This document shows positions 11,617 to 23,376 of a DNA stretch of 64,000 bases, one piece after another. Numbering within the stretch: the stretch's first letter is position 1; every line of letters begins with the position of its first letter. The notes beneath the pieces were generated by a model. The model was not told the DNA's origin. It saw only the letters and a list, made by a program, of their open reading frames with translations, and did no database searches. The DNA comes from Rosa chinensis. Taxonomy: Eukaryota; Streptophyta; Magnoliopsida; Rosales; Rosaceae. The position numbers and the translations under genes are program-made. Where the stretch lies: contig NC_037094.1 in NCBI RefSeq assembly GCF_002994745.2, positions 27,564,956 to 27,628,955 on the forward strand, in the 5' to 3' direction.

Positions 11617-12307
11617 AACCAAGTTGCATGAGAAAAGGTTGGGTGAAAAAAAGGAGGAGCGAAATAAGCTATCCAAGTTAAAAAAGAGAAGGAATTAGCC
11701 AAGAAGTAGGTAATAGGAGGAGTTGATAGGGGAACAGACGGGAAAGTTCAGAGGGAAACTGATGAACTAAGGACAAGGAGCACTAACTACAGTGCGGGTA
11801 TGCACTAGCTACAGTGCGGGTTGCTCAGTAGGGGCAAGGTGCTCTCATGCTAGAGAGAGAATTTTTAGCCAGTTTTATTCTTAACAAATGGCATAGCTTT
11901 CTTAACGGAATGAAACTTAAGGTATGCAAATGCAAAATTTAATAATTGGATGTGAAAATAAAATTAGCCTCAATTCTGGGGCTATTTTGTAATTAATCTC
12001 ATTACCAATGTCTCTGCCGACCTCAGCAATAAAGGTTTGCCAAAAGTCTTTCAAGGATAGAAAATGTCTACATAGAATGCTCCACCTTAATGCTTGTAAT
12101 TCAAAAGCAACCAGCTTTCGGTTCCCTCCGCAAATCATGCATGTTCACCATGACAATTTTTACACATATATCGAAGCTAGCCAAATGATTAAACCAGTAA
12201 TTTTAAATCCCTAATTAGTCACAAAGTGAAAATTCACAAGAAAAAAGAAACGAAATCTTCTCATACAAACCGTCAATTACAGAGCATATGACATCGATCT
12301 ATTGCAA
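11617..12307. other. Intergenic, with a short tandem repeat
   Basis: No gene seen. A unit of about 22 bp containing CTACAGTGCGGGT occurs twice at about 11787-11822. This stretch may include the displaced 5' UTR of the LINE. Confidence 0.5.
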
Positions 12308-13656
12308 TTAGGTATAGCCCTGTTTGTATTTGCGGAAAAGGTCTTCTGTTTTGGCATTCCTAAAAGCACAGCACCCTATCAAATAAACCGAAATGAGAGC
12401 AACTAGAGTAATGAGCAATATTATGTCTGTTCTTCTCCACTCTCTCTTCAGATTGGCAAGCAATCCGGCTTTGCAAGAATCGCAGTTGAAGCAAAGCTGT
12501 GTCTGGTCATTGTTCCACTGCAAGCAATCCATGTCGGCCGCATTGTTAATGGGGCTAATCCAATAGGTCGGGTTCACAAAGGTGTAGCCACACTGTGTTG
12601 GTGGTTTACAGCATCCTGACTGTAATAAAGCAAAAGCACCACAGTAAGGAATAAAACATAAAGATAAAGATGATGCACCACATGGTTATGAAGAATCTCC
12701 AAAGTGGTTTGTCTGGGTTCCTCATGAGGACTATAGGCTGTTCGCTTTTCTATATAAAATAGTACGATTACCATAATTCATGCATGAAGTCTTGAAGGTG
12801 GTTGTTAATCTAAGACTAATAGTTTGAGGCAAAGAATATAACTCAACTTAATCTTTGTTTTTACGCTTCAAGCAAATGGTACAGTACTGTAGAAGCTTCT
12901 TTCAAAAACCAAATAATCCAAGAACTCATAAGCTACTCAAAAATTTCAGTGATTTAATATGTACGTACTTCATTAATTCAAGAATTTAAGATACAGCTTT
13001 AAGCTGTGATTAGTGCAATTCTTTGTTACTCATTGTTAAACATACATAAGGGTTATGTCAGTACTAAAATTTCATTCAGGCTGAATTATATATTGTTGGA
13101 AGAAAATGATCAAAAATTCAAAAATATGATTGAACTTGAGAACAATGTACTCGTTTACCTGCAAGGGCGTAAGGTGCGCGTTAAAGAAATCCTGAGCCAT
13201 TCGATAACTCTGATTCAACTCAGCACACATATTCGTTGAGCTAAGACAAGCTCTGATGCGATCCCACTTAAGAGGGGTTCGAACTCTCCGGCGAAGCCAA
13301 CCGGAGTAGTCATCAAGATGATACTCCAAGTAAGACCGGCTCGGCTCAAGGTGGCCGGAGCCCCTCATGGTGACCATGTAGATGAAAACCACCAAACAAG
13401 CAAGCAAGACTATGAGGATGAGCATGGCAATAAGGTAAGAGACAAGGAGCCACGGGATCCTCCAAAACGCCCCCACAAAGCCAGCAATGGCCACAACTAA
13501 GAACAATATGCCCAAGATGATGACAGGCCATTGTAGAATCTTTACGCAAGAGTTGTCAGGTTCAGTGGCGAGCCAGATTCCGGCACCGATGATTGGGATG
13601 GAGAGGAGCATTGCAACAAAGTTGATGGCCGCAATGACATTGTTGCTAAGTGCCAT
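12308..13656 (-). CDS. TET2: Tetraspanin (TET2-like), two exons
   Basis: Tetraspanins are four-pass membrane proteins that organise plasma-membrane and endomembrane microdomains. Exon 1 is 13656-13159 (166 codons) and exon 2 is 12619-12308. The 539-bp intron has GT (13158-13157) and AG (12621-12620) ends in phase 0, giving 269 residues, the usual plant length. The start at 13656 (MALSNN) matches the family; an upstream in-frame ATG at 13686 adds ten unconserved residues. TM1 is at about 8-28, TM2 and TM3 about 43-95, and TM4 (about 230-252) is followed by CCAFRN. The large extracellular loop carries the plant GCCKPP signature at the exon junction, plus CGYTFVNP and CFNCDSCKAGLL. The C-terminus (TEDLFRKYKQG) resembles Arabidopsis TET2. 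No lesion is seen, so the gene is probably functional. Confidence 0.9.
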
Positions 13657-14431
13657 TTTTTTGGGCGGAAAGAGGGAATGGAACAAATAATGTCTAAGGT
13701 GCCTTTTCTTTGCTATATGATCACAGTGGCTGGCTTAATGTGCCTTACCTTGGATCCATGTAAGCACGATATTTTTTTTTTTTTTTTATCAATAGTAAAG
13801 CACGATAGTAAAGCTTAAAGTAGTGAATTATAATGATTTGTAAAGCTGTTATCAAAAAAAAAAAAAAAAAAAGCAAGAGATTTGTAAAGCGCGTTTTGAT
13901 CTTTAGTTCCAATCACGTTTTGAAAAGCTAGGAATACCTTGTATGGGGAGAAGGGAAAAAAGAGACAAAAGATGTTGGTTGCAAGCAACGACAAATATGT
14001 ATATATATAATTATATACATCGTGGAAAGGATTTAGAAGAAAGGGAACCCGATACATGTGGATGCATTACTTGTGATCTATGTATTCAATTATCTTTCAG
14101 GTCTGAAGACGATTTCTGACAAATTGACCTATTGCGTATGAGCTCGAATTTTTCAACAACGCACCGCATCTTCAGTAACAAAGCTTATCTCTACATCGGC
14201 ATTTTGTCGATATGAGTTTTCTTAGTTGATACTACTATATTTCTGGTCCCATTATGTTTCGGTCCGTTGGTCTGACATTTGTTACGAATCGTCTATTATT
14301 AGTGGCTCTTGTTTGTATTATTCATTCATGTTAATTATGACTTCTTTGATATGAATGCACTTATTTAATAAATAAATAAACATATCTCCTTAAAAAAAAA
14401 AAAACATATCTTTCTTTATAAAGTGTACCTC
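13657..14431. other. 5' flank of the tetraspanin gene with three poly(A) micro-insertions
   Basis: AT-rich sequence without genes. It holds a poly(T) insert (13772-13797) between copies of AAGCACGATA, a poly(A) insert (13847-13878) between copies of GATTTGTAAAGC, and a 14-bp A-rich insert (14388-14401) between copies of AAACATATCT. This flank would contain the tetraspanin promoter. Confidence 0.7.
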
Positions 14432-15076
14432 TTTTTTTTTTTTAAGAAGATAAAATTCCATTAATAACCAAACATATTACATAGTAATAAATCCATAGTT
14501 ATGAGACCGTCAACATAAGTGACTTCCATGAGCCAAATAGGCTCAACCCCTAACCAAATTTTACGCTCCTACCCGCGAGCTATAATGAGTACCAAAACTC
14601 TTGTAAATTGTTGGACTCCACAACTAAAGGGATAGGAAACCATCAACAACGGCAACTTCCAAACCAATTTTAAGACAAAAGAGTTAAAATAGAGATATCG
14701 ATCATATGTCTCGATTTTAGCTGCAGCACCCACAGGTAAACTATCATAGGCATCACTGCATCCATCCCTCGCATGTCAAGCCCATGGCGAATTTCAGTAG
14801 CACCATGAACAAGTAGTTTATACTTTATACCAATAGAGGGAGAAGCCACTGTTCTGTAGGTACTGTCCTATTGTTGGACACTTTTTGACGGATGTCATAC
14901 ACAGCACAATGAGCACAATCCCTCCGAACAGAAAAACACACTTTGCACCAAAGCTTCAGGTAATTAATGTAGGATTAGCCCCATGCATGAATTGATTCCT
15001 ATCAAACCACAAATACTAACATAAATAAATAAAGCTAGACGTACTAGTCCTCACCAAGGAACGATGTATGTACCGT
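14432..15076 (-). mobile_element. Possible 3' fragment of a retroposon with poly(A) tail
   Basis: On the minus strand this stretch ends ATTAATGGAATTTTATC followed by a short A run (the T run at about 14432-14443). That resembles the 3' end of plant LINEs. The upstream sequence has no intact frame or recognisable domain, so the assignment rests on the tail alone. Confidence 0.3.
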
Positions 15077-15081
15077 TTACA

Positions 15082-15243
15082 AGTCAAATATAAGAAGATT
15101 GAGAGAATGAATTGTCTGATATTCTATTCATCTCACTGTGGAGGTAGATAAAGAAGATTACAAGAGTACAATAGGTAAGTATTAACTACGAAATAATTAC
15201 AATATATTCTATTCCTAACGTTACGCTATGACTCACGCTAACA
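15082..15243 (-). repeat. Copia 3' LTR
   Basis: 162 bp direct repeat of 20325-20487. It directly follows the polypurine tract GAGGGGGAG (rc of 15244-15252). Confidence 0.93.
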
Positions 15244-15252
15244 CTCCCCCTC
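15244..15252 (-). other. Copia polypurine tract
   Basis: GAGGGGGAG on the minus strand directly abuts the 3' LTR, the expected plus-strand primer site. Confidence 0.8.
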
Positions 15253-18200
15253 AAGTTGGCGCATACACATCAACCATGCCCAACTTGCTTAGTGAGTCAT
15301 AAAACGCCTTTCTGGAAACTCCTTTGGTAAGCATATCTGCAAGTTGCTCTTCGGTTGGAACAAAAGGAAAGCTAATAATTTTGGCATCTAGCTTCTCCTT
15401 TATAAAGTGACGATCAACCTCGACATGTTTAGTACGATCATGTTGTACTGGATTATGTGATATGTCAATGGCTGCCTTGTTGTCACAATACAACTACATA
15501 GTACCTTTGAGTTTGAAACCCAGATCACGTAACAGATTTCTCAGCCACAACAATTCACATACTCCGTGAGCCATACCTCTGTACTCGGCCTCAGCACTAG
15601 ATCGTGCCACAACTTTCTGTTTCTTACTCTTCCACGTAACCAAATTACCTCCCACAAAGGTAAAGTAACCTGATGTTGACCTCCTATCTGTAATATTTCC
15701 AGCCCAATCTGCATCTGTAAAGCCAAAAACCTCAAGGATGTTGTTGTGTTTAGAAAACAATACTCCCCTTCCTGGAGCTGACTTCAGGTACTTCAAAATT
15801 CGCATAACAGCATCCATGTGACTCTCACTCGGGTTATGCATGAACTGACTCACCACACTCACTGCATATGAAACATCTGGTCTAGTATGAGCCAAATAAA
15901 TCAAGCGCCCAACTAACCTCTGATAGCGAGCACGATCAGTAGGTACCTGATCAGGATACTCAGCTAAACAATGATTCTGCTCAATAGGAGTATCAATAGG
16001 TCTGCAATCCAACAAACCTGTCTCTGTTAGCAAGTCAAGAACGTACTTCCTCTGGCACAGATAGATCCCTTCTCTCCCCCTGGCTACCTCAATTCCTAAG
16101 AAGTACTTAAGTTCACCCAAGTCCTTCATCTCAAACTCAGAGGCTAGCTGTCTATGCAGCCTATCCATCTCAACAGTATCATTGCCGGTGATTACCATAT
16201 CATCCACATAAATAATTAGAGCTGTTACCTTCCCTTGTTGATGCTTGAGGAATAAGGTATGATCTGAGTTGCTCTGTTTGTAACCAACCTTCCGCATGAA
16301 CTGTGAAAATCGCCCAAACCAAGCACGAGGCGACTGTTTGAGACCATACAGAGACTTTCTCAATTTGCATACAAAATCACCAGGAGAAGCAACTACATAC
16401 CCAGGTGGAAGGCTCATGTACACTTCCTCGGCTAACTCTCCATGAAGAAATGCATTCTTGACATCAAACTGTCGGAGTGGCCAGTTTAAACTAGCAGCAA
16501 ACGAGAGCAGAACCCGAATAGTGTTCATCTTGGCAACAGGAGCAAATGTTTCATCGTAGTCTATACCATACGTCTGAGTAAACCCCTTTGCTACAAGGCG
16601 TGCTTTATACCGATTCACTGATCCATCTGGATTATGTTTCACAGTAAACACCCATCGACAACCTACAGCCTTCTTGCCGTGTGGTGGAGACACAAGTTGC
16701 CAAGTATTGTTCTTCTGCAATGCCTCCATGTCTTCCTCCATTGCCTTCCTCCACTTTGGATCCCCCAATGCATCCTGCACTCTGTTAGGTACTGATACAG
16801 CAGATATTTGATTCACAAATGATTCATATGACTTAGACAACCTCCTAGTGGACATATAATTGGCTACTGGGTATTTTGATTTGGCAGTAAGAGTAGGTTC
16901 ATATCTTTTGGCTGATTGACCTCGAGTGGTCCTATTTGGTAACACATATTGCTCAACATTAGACTCATTATTGCTAGTACCAGTGGGTTGACATACCTCA
17001 AATGGGTGATCTTCAGTACCAGGAAGTTGTGGGTCAGGGGTAGAAGTGATGGCAGGAGGGGCAGTTGTGTCTTCAACTGCAGTTTCAATGCTTGAGACTG
17101 GTGTCTGGACGTCTGGAGCCTCTGCTTCTGGAGGTGAGGAGCTGATGCTCTCAACTGGATCCGGCAAAGTGCCTCCTGCCTGTGCGACTTCTCCATTTTC
17201 TGATTCCTCCCCCTCTCCATGATACAGCTCTTCAAAATATGAAGTCTCCCCCTGAAGGGCTGTAGTTGAGGAGGAAAAATAACTCATGTCCTCAAAGAAA
17301 GTAACATCCATAGTGACATAGTACTTTCTGGTGGGTGGATGATAACACTTGTACCCTTTCTGATAACCGCCGTAGCCCACAAACACGCACTTCAGTGCTC
17401 GGGCATCCAATTTAGACCGCTGGTTTTTAGGAATATGGACAAAAACAACACAACCAAAGACACGAGCTGGAAGATTATGAAAGGAAGGTAAGGAAACATG
17501 AGATGCAAGAACCTCAAATGGAATTCGTCCCTGAAGGACACTAGATGGAAGACGATTGATAAGATGAGAGGAAGCATGAATGGCATCGCCCCAAAGATAC
17601 TTAGGCATATGAGCACTAAAGAGAAGGGCACGAGCCATATCAAGTAAATGACGGTTTTTCCTTTCAGACACTCCATTTTGTTCTGGTGTTTGTGGACATG
17701 TGGTTTGGTGAACAATCCCATGGGTTTTGAAAAACTCTTGGAAAACATGATTAACATATTCTCCCCCATTGTCAGAACGAAGAACTTTAATGGTGCTATG
17801 GTATTGTGTTTGAACAAGAGTACGAAAAGTTTGAAAAGCTGGAAAGACTTCATCTTTGGTTTTAAGAAGAGCAACCCATGACAATCTCGTACAATCATCA
17901 ATAAACAACACAAAATATCTCATACCAAACACAGTGGGTTCTCTAGAAGGTCCCCAAACATCAGAATGAATCAACTCAAAAGGAATAATACTTTTATTAG
18001 AAACACTAGGAGAATAAGTAGCACGATGACTCTTGGCCAAGACACATGTTTCACAATGTAAAGCAGACTCATCCACACCAATAAACAGGGTAGGCATGGT
18101 TTTTCTCATAAGACTAAAAGATGGATGCCCTAAATGGCGATGCCACAACCAAATTTCACTTAGCTTATCAGAATTCGAAGTCAAAGCGGTGCGGGACTGT

Positions 18201-19636
18201 GCTCCTGGTTTCTCCCTTGCGTATGTCTGATCCAGATGGAACAACCTGCCCCTCAGATACCCCCGACCAATTAACTCCCTGGTGAGAAGATCCTGAAAAA
18301 TCACATACATAGGATAAAAAGTTATGGAGCATTTAGACTCAGTATTCAACTGTGGAACAGATATCAAGTGATGAGACAAGTCAGGCACATATAACACATT
18401 ATGAAGTTCTAAAGTGGGAGTAATACGCACTGACCCTGACCCTAACACAGGAAAAGCCTCACCATTGGCATTGGTGACATAGGACACTGGTGGGGAAGAT
18501 AATTCAGTAAAATATGATTTATCATAAGTCATATGGTCAGAGGCACCAGAATCAATAATCCATGTATCAGAACCAACAAAGTTAGAAACCTTTAAAGCCA
18601 TACCAATCTTACCACGACCAGCTATAGAGGCTGTAGGAAGAGCCCCTCCTGCCGTATGATGATCTTGTCCAGCCACTCCATAGAAATCTGGTTCTTGAAC
18701 CAATTGAACAGCAGATGCTCTCGCCTTAGGACGATAACCTTGCTTTTTAGGTTTAAGATGCGGGTGCAATTTCCAACAAGTCTCTCTAACATGGCCAATA
18801 TAATTGCAATAAGAACACTGAGGACGAGGGCGGTGGGCAAAAGCTGGCGGAGGTCCTTGTTGATGAAGTGGGACCGAAGGCTGCTGTTGGAGGAAAGGTG
18901 TTGGTGCTTGAATGGCGAGGCTAGAAACTTCAACTTGTGCATGTTTGAGACTGTCCTGCTGAGATTCATCCTTACGAATATAGGTAAAAGCTGTGGTCAA
19001 GCTAGGAGAGTCTGGCATTCTAAGCAACTCTCCCTTGGCACTATTATGTGTTGCATCAAGTCCTCTCAAGAATGCATGAACCCGCTCAAGTTCCTTCTCT
19101 TTCTGGTACCATGCAATATCCTCCTGATTCTTGATCTTACAAGGACGCTTCTGATCAATTTCAGCCCACACATTCTTCAGCTTGGTAAAAAACACTGACA
19201 CTGGTTGCCCATGCTGTTGCATTCCTACAGCTTTGCACATCAGTTCATGAACCTGTATAAAATCAGACTCATTTGTATAGAGATCTCCCAGTGTCTTCCA
19301 TATTGCCTCAGCGGTTTCACACTCCTCCACCATCTGTAGCACATCCTCAGTCATGGCTCGAAATAGAATTGACATTACAAACCCATCATCGTCTTCCCAC
19401 TTAGCATAAGCTTCCACATCATCTTCACTAGGAGCCTTGATTGTTCCAGTCACATGCCCCATCTTGTGTATCCCACGGAGATAAACAGACATAATCTTCT
19501 TCCATGTTCGGAAATTGGTACCGATAAGTTTGGTACTCCCAAAAGATCCACCTTCTGAGCTTTTTACAGAAACTTCAACCTTCTGGACCTCACTGGTCTT
19601 AGAATTGGAACTCTGATCATCTTTCGTTTCTCCCAT
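15251..19636 (-). pseudogene. Copia gag-pol polyprotein with one in-frame stop in RNase H
   Basis: A single frame of about 1460 codons. I start it at MGETKDD (19636); an in-frame ATG at 19663 adds nine hydrophobic residues. Order: Gag of the UBN2/retrotran_gag type (FRTWKKIMSVYL, about 50-240); zinc knuckle CSYCNYIGHVRETC; aspartic protease WIIDSGASDHMT; GAG-pre-integrase HRHLGHPSF; integrase core with D...D...E (HSDVWGP, RSDNGGEY, QNGVSERKN); RT with YVDDMVITGND; RNase H with TDADWAG and SSAEAEYRG. A TAG at 15494-15496 separates the last 80 codons (YCDNKAAIDISHN onward), which continue in the same frame. It removes the end of RNase H, so self-mobility is doubtful without readthrough. LTR identity shows the insertion is young. 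Confidence 0.93.
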
Positions 19637-19663
19637 TGAAATAAGCAACAACAATACAGACAA

Positions 19664-20312
19664 ATCTCAAAGTAGGCAGCGGAAATAAGACAAACAGAAG
19701 GCTCCAAAAAATAATAGTAACAGATTTTTTTTTTTTTTTTGTGGAACCTGTTAGAATTGACTGGGTTGACCGAGTTTGAGATGAGTTGACTCACTGACCG
19801 AGTTGGGGCGAGTTGACGAGTTGACTCACTGAGGAGCAAACCCGGTCTGATAGAGCGATGGAGAACGCTGACAATCTGGACGACGTTGGCTGAAGAACGA
19901 TGTTGGGTGGACTGCAACTGGACTGGGCTGCGACGAATTGGACGGAGAAGAGTGACGGCGGTCCCTGAAGACGAAGCTGATCGAAGATGAGCGCCGGTGA
20001 TCGTGAACTGAAGATGAAGCCGAGCTGGACGAGGATGAAGCCGATCTGGAAGGGAGACGGAGCCCGCGATCTGAACAGAGGGAGGCGGTCTGAACAGAGG
20101 GAGCCGGTGTGGCCGGGTGGACGGAGCGGACCTGGTTTGGATTGATCGGGAAACAGCACCAGGTCGGTCTCTAAGGAGACGAAGACCAGTATTTGATGAA
20201 GACCGGAAAAAAAAAAAAAGGCAAAACAAAACCCAAACAAAGGGGTTTAGTTATGTATAAGTGTCTCGAAAAAAAAAAGAAAACTAACGAGACAAAGTCC
20301 TTTCGGATCTTT
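19664..20312 (-). other. Copia 5' leader
   Basis: About 650 bp between the primer site and gag, with T/A runs and Arg/Ser-rich open frames (for example 19791-20240) that match no family. Read as untranslated leader. Confidence 0.6.
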
Positions 20313-20324
20313 GCTCTGATACCA
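20313..20324 (-). other. Copia primer-binding site (initiator Met-tRNA)
   Basis: TGGTATCAGAGC on the minus strand abuts the 5' LTR without spacer. Confidence 0.92.
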
Positions 20325-20487
20325 AGTCAAATATAAGAAGATTGAGAGAATAAATTGTCTGATATTCTATTCATCTCACTGTGGAGGTATATAAAGAAGA
20401 TTACAAGAGTACAATAGGTAAGTATTAACTACGAAATAATTACAATATATTCTATTTCCTAACGTTACGCTATGACTCACGCTAACA
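20325..20487 (-). repeat. Copia 5' LTR
   Basis: 163 bp. Its outer end is TGTTAGCG on the minus strand, followed by the TSD TTACA. Confidence 0.93.
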
Positions 20488-20492
20488 TTACA

Positions 20493-20940
20493 TTGTTGAA
20501 GAATAATGCCCAAAGCTAGCCCCGATTAATTGGTGAAATAACAATCCCATGCGTACCTTGGAACTCAATCTCAATGGGCATGACCGCATGTTATGTAGTG
20601 TCACTTCAACCTCTCCTCGAAAAACGGCAATAGGATACGAGAAAGAACAAAGTGTGAAACTCATATAGAAATGCGGGCTTGAGTTTAGAACTTTAGATGC
20701 ATGAAAATAATTATCGGCTTGACATGTCCCTCTTATAGTTGGGTATGATTTTACTTGGCACCAACAAGGCTCTAGACTTGTATGGTGTGCTTTGCAAAAC
20801 TGCAATTAGTATTGTCATTACTATATACTCCTCTAAACCCGTGACCCGTCTAATTTAAATTCTCAAAAAAAATATAAAAAAAAACCAAAAAACAAAAAAC
20901 AAAAACCTCTCATTCTCTAAACCATCCACCCCCTTAACCC
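20493..20940. other. Intergenic
   Basis: A minus-strand open frame (20805-20488) runs into the Copia TSD but matches no family I recognise. The rest is A-rich. Nothing else seen. Confidence 0.5.
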
Positions 20941-21296
20941 TGTTGAGATTATAGATCCCAAAAGGAAAAAATGGGACCCTGTCTATAGGTTTATAAGGGT
21001 TTGAGTCACTATATCCATTGCCAATTGGTTTTGGATGTGAACCCCATATTACTTTATCATGGTATCAGAACGGGTTATCCCACGTGTGAAAACTTAACGG
21101 TCACACGGGCTCCACGTCACCCAATATAAGTTGTCCACGTGTATAACTTGAAAATTCGCCACACGTGCGGAGGCATGTTAAGATTATAGATCCCACATAG
21201 GAAAAATGGGACATTGCCTATGAATTTATAAGAGTTTGGGTCACTTCATCCATTGCCAATTAATTTTAAATGTAAACCCCATATATTACTTTATCA
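20941..21296 (+). mobile_element. Complete TRIM (miniature LTR retrotransposon)
   Basis: Two LTRs of about 120 bp (20941-21059 and 21176-21296) both start TGTT(G/A)AGATTATAG and end TTTATCA. They flank a 116-bp interior that begins with the Met-tRNA primer site TGGTATCAGAACGGG (21060-21074) and ends with a purine tract (GCGGAGGCA). No coding capacity. The flanks (AACCC left, AAACC right) are not an exact duplication, and the LTRs are clearly diverged, so it is older than the Copia. Confidence 0.85.
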
Positions 21297-22301
21297 AAAC
21301 CTTTGTATTAATACTCAATTTCCATTCCTTCTATTTCCCACAATTTTCTTTTCACTTCTCCCCAACCGACTGCATGTCAATTGCCTAGCTAGTAAGTCGT
21401 AACTTGTAAACATGAGCTACCATGTCAACTTGTAGAATTAGAAATTAATTAGCCAAAAATAAACTTTGCCATGATTATAGCTCTAAGTAACCCATGCACG
21501 TCAATTTGAGTTTTTATATGCATGAAAGTGGTAGTTGTGAAAATTGATGACGAAGTTATAATATGAAATCAGGTTGTAAAAGAAATTATATATATGTTGT
21601 TGTCCAACTCGGCCTATTTGCTAAATTAATAACCAAGGATCGGATAACCAATACAATACAAAAGTAGGGAAATATGTAACATATATTTTTTGAAGTAAAT
21701 GTCACAAACAGATATTGAAGTTTGGGTCATTTAACCCTTTGATCGGTTTCCATCATTCTAAACCCAAGAGCATTTTCGTCTCTCTCTCTCTCTCTGCCCC
21801 ACAAATCCATCGCATCTTGATTGAGATAATTAATTATTGATCACTAACTAAAAATTTAAAAAATTAATGCAAGCATAAATAGTACTAGTGTATGCAAAAC
21901 GAGAACGTAATTTGGATTAACTACTAATTTACTAACCTAAGAGAGAGAAAGAGGAAAATGCCCTTGACAAAAAAGAGAGGAGTTTACACTGATATTTGTG
22001 AAAAAATACTAAAAGTATGTTGGAGATTAATTTTGAGGCACTAATGTGATAGTTTTAGAATATCAGAAACCAAAATATAAAATGACTCAAACTTCGAGGT
22101 CAGTGTATTATAAAAACTATCTTCTTATAAAATGTCTTTCTTTGATTACATTGGGTGAGAAACGAACCCTTCGATCAATCCAATCCTAACTCAATACTCA
22201 ACCTCACTCTCATCACCAAGGGGAAAAGTACTAAAACTTAGCTTCAACTTTGATTCTCTAGTAATCTTAACCTTTAAAGTTTAAGTTAACTAAGTATCTA
22301 A
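21297..22301. other. Intergenic
   Basis: AT-rich with a (TC)n run near 21780. Sequences around 21680-21740 and 22060-22130 share an inverted, diverged GAAGTTTG(A/G)GTCATTT motif and may be ends of an old small DNA element. No gene seen. Confidence 0.4.
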
Positions 22302-23085
22302 GAGCAACTCCAACAGTTTCTCTATAATATTTGTATCATAGGGAAGCAAAAGTCAAAATTTTTCATAATTTTTTTTCTCCAACTCCAACATATTCCCTAT
22401 TTTACAACAATCTCTAAAATCTTCATAATTCTTCCTTAAAATTTTAGAGATTGCTGTAAATTTATTTAATTTCATTTTCTCTTTCCTCACTATCTTTAAA
22501 ATGATCGAAAATAGTTATAGAGAATCTGTTCGAGCAAAAGAGACTCATTTTTCCTTAAAATAGAGAAAACACTACTAGCAAAAATAGCTATACACACTGA
22601 TTGAAATCAGTGTGTATAAAACCTAATAGCTACTGAAATCTGTATGGGAAGCCCATTGGCTACCCTACACTCACAGATGCTACGTCTGTTCCATTTGGTG
22701 GGGTGGTCTTTGGTCTTCCCCCACTGATAAAAAAATCAGTGTGAGTTTTTTAGTGGGACCCATTAATACTACACATGACACAATTAAAATTAGGGTTAAT
22801 GCTCATACACCCTGATCTAGGCAAAATACTTCCTAGAAACCCCAACAAAATACTTTTGTTCCTCTCCACCCAGACTTCTGTCATTTTCCTTCCTTTTCAC
22901 CCAACTTGTCATCTTTCTCTTCCATCAGTACCCTTCTGATAACTTTTTGCATAGTACGTTTTTTTTTTTTTATGAAACGTGGTGGGCCCATTTTTTATTT
23001 GTTTAAATAGAAGCATGATAAATATTCATCCTCTATCTCAAAGGTAAACAGTACGTTTTTACTATTCATAATTTCGATCGTCGAC

Positions 23086-23319
23086 AGACTTGAATTAGTT
23101 GCTATCTGTAGAAGTACTAGCAAAGAATTACAAAAAGAAAGAGAAAAACTGAGAAAGCTGAAAGCCTATAGAGATAGTCTTAATAGAGCTTCACCTAACT
23201 ATTGGGACATTATTTATAGACTTCATACTAGAATCTATAAAATAGAAGAAGAGATAGAAAATCTCTTATATGTTCTAGAAGAGGAACAAAAACCTCTTGA
23301 TTATTTGAGCATTGGTTAG
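23086..23319 (+). CDS. Small coiled-coil frame of unit A, no ATG
   Basis: A 78-codon open frame of highly charged, heptad-like sequence (KELQKEREKLRKLK; IYKIEEEIENLLYVLEEE) that ends in TAG 14 bases before the primer site. The same frame exists in copies B and C, which argues for selection before integration. No ATG starts it in any copy. A non-AUG start (as in ORF I of rice tungro bacilliform virus) or a spliced leader could supply one. Function unknown. Confidence 0.5.
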   Translation, partial: RLELVAICRSTSKELQKEREKLRKLKAYRDSLNRASPNYWDIIYRLHTRIYKIEEEIENLLYVLEEEQKPLDYLSIG

Positions 23320-23332
23320 ATCCGCACATCAC

Positions 23333-23344
23333 TGGTATCAGAGC
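23333..23344 (+). other. Primer-binding site of unit A
   Basis: TGGTATCAGAGC, complementary to initiator Met-tRNA, lies between the small frame and the polyprotein ATG. Same position in B and C. Confidence 0.9.
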
Positions 23345-23376
23345 TTGTAAAATAGCTCAAGGAGAACCCATCCTTA

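Larger units (their letters stand above)
15082..20487 (-). mobile_element. Full-length Ty1/Copia LTR retrotransposon, TSD TTACA
   Basis: Short LTRs (15082-15243 and 20325-20487, 162/163 bp) differ by about two substitutions and one indel. They are flanked by TTACA (15077-15081 and 20488-20492). The order on the minus strand is LTR, Met-tRNA primer site, leader of about 650 bp, gag-pol, polypurine tract, LTR. In sense, the LTR begins TGTTAG but ends TTGACT, not CA. Domain order (protease, integrase, RT, RNase H) is Copia. Confidence 0.95.

Noticed and set aside
20488..20805. 105-codon minus-strand frame as a gene
   Set aside because: Its stop falls in the Copia TSD, no family is recognised, and nothing supports expression.
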